DNA of 64,000 bases from Halobacillus salinus (lineage in GTDB: Bacteria > Bacillota > Bacilli > Bacillales > Halobacillaceae), in NCBI RefSeq assembly GCF_004684905.1, contig NZ_SRJC01000001.1, forward strand, positions 1,736,001-1,800,000. The letters are read 5' to 3'. Positions 63,566 through 64,000 of this stretch are shown one piece after another. How positions within the stretch are numbered: the stretch's first letter is position 1; every line of letters begins with the position of its first letter. The notes beneath the pieces are model-generated. The model saw only the letters and a program-made list of their open reading frames with translations. It had not been told where the DNA came from and made no database searches. Both the position numbers and the translations under genes were made by a program.

Positions 63566-64000
63566 CTATGATGCGACTGTTTGCTTTCGCTTCAATGGTT
63601 GTTTCTTGCCATAAGTCAAGGACCTCCACAACCACTCAAGCGGGCCGTACCTATATTTCTTAAGCCAGGCTCTACTTGCTACGACCTGTAAAACAAAGAC
63701 GCCAACAACTAACAGAAAGCTTCCCAAAGGAGGGACGTGACCATATAGTCCAAAACCTACGGAATAAAACAGAATGAAGCTTACTAGGGATTGGAATATA
63801 TAGTTAGATAGCGACATTCTACCGACCCATGTCAGCGGATGTACGATTCGTTCCCCAGTCTTTGTACGGAACAGTAAGGTAATGGATAAAACATAAAAGA
63901 CAGCAGATGCTGAACCACCTATATTATCTTGAAGCAACTGCATCCACTCAGGGTTACCGACTAAATAAGGACCTGCTTTGAACAGGAGGAACACAACTCC
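63566..64000 (-). CDS. DUF418 domain membrane protein (partial)
   Basis: The 3' end of a gene running off the window; at least 142 residues are visible. Four or five helices are seen, with PLTWVGRMSLSNYIFQSLVSFILF and LEWLWRSLTYGKKQPLKRK, the typical C-terminus of the DUF418 (YeiB-like) family, putative acyltransferase-related membrane proteins. The start codon is beyond 64000. It is upstream of the DUF2157 gene in the same orientation. Confidence 0.88.
   Translation of the reverse strand, partial: GVVFLLFKAGPYLVGNPEWMQLLQDNIGGSASAVFYVLSITLLFRTKTGERIVHPLTWVGRMSLSNYIFQSLVSFILFYSVGFGLYGHVPPLGSFLLVVGVFVLQVVASRAWLKKYRYGPLEWLWRSLTYGKKQPLKRKQTVAS

Overview
The window looks like chromosome of a spore-forming, low-to-moderate GC Bacillaceae, probably a halotolerant or halophilic one (Halobacillus/Pontibacillus/Thalassobacillus type). 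This rests on CotY/CotZ- and CotO-type spore coat genes, MecA/Spx/SpxH/CoiA, a T-box on trpS, FapR- and CodY-type operators, AAGGAGG-like ribosome sites, and long runs shared in gene order with the Bacillus subtilis yjbA-yjcH, fabHA-fabF-med and yitS-yitW regions. Many exported or regulatory proteins carry strongly acidic linkers (OppA, MecA, the BsuPI lipoprotein), which fits a salt-loving host. Gene names taken from B. subtilis rest on recognised sequence and gene order; no database search was run.

Layout. 1-4957 is a decaying accessory island next to a tRNA-Val(GAC) gene. It holds a frameshifted tyrosine-recombinase gene, decayed open frames, a membrane protein with a TRADD-N-associated transmembrane domain, a small two-TM protein and an unknown overlapping gene pair. 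5275-7756 is yjcH-yjcG-yjcF plus a DUF421 membrane protein. 7743-11163 holds an MBL hydrolase, small unknown genes, the DUF1360 protein YjcA and the spore coat locus (cotZ/cotY-like, cotO, divergent SigK-like promoters). An EAL phosphodiesterase gene lies between cotO and fabI.

12403-28419 is the conserved block fabI, yjbQ antiporter, mgtE, prpE, yjbO, nadK, relQ, yjbK, globin, spxH, pepF, coiA, mecA, terC-like yjbE, spx, yjbC. It joins redox and proteolysis control (SpxH-Spx-MecA), alarmone synthesis and NADP supply. 28569-38817 is a glycosyl-hydrolase-like secreted protein, the oppABCDF oligopeptide transporter (CodY box in the leader, hairpin between oppA and oppB), a DUF3899 protein, T-box-trpS and yjbA. 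39223-45876 is an LCP cell-wall ligase, fabH-fabF with a FapR-like operator, med, yjaV, yjzD and uppP. 45948-54608 is moaD-moaE-mobB, yitW, yitV, yitU, small genes, an orphan CodY-box transcription unit, a DUF2785 gene, an Nfu N-domain gene, BsuPI, yitT and degV. 54673-64000 is a DUF4349 lipoprotein, a GNAT, a GH13-like protein without its catalytic residues, asnB, yisL, rocD, a GDYxxLxY/DUF2157 pair and a DUF418 protein cut by the window end.

Most notable: (i) at 59942-60074 a canonical promoter overlapped by Fur boxes drives about 97 nt with two C-rich stretches and a strong terminator and no reading frame, the architecture of an iron-sparing sRNA of the FsrA type; (ii) a membrane-anchored GH13 family protein that has lost all three catalytic residues; (iii) an 18-nt identical CodY-box segment shared by the oppA leader and an orphan promoter-terminator unit at 49891-50007; (iv) a TRADD-N-associated membrane protein in the tRNA-anchored island.
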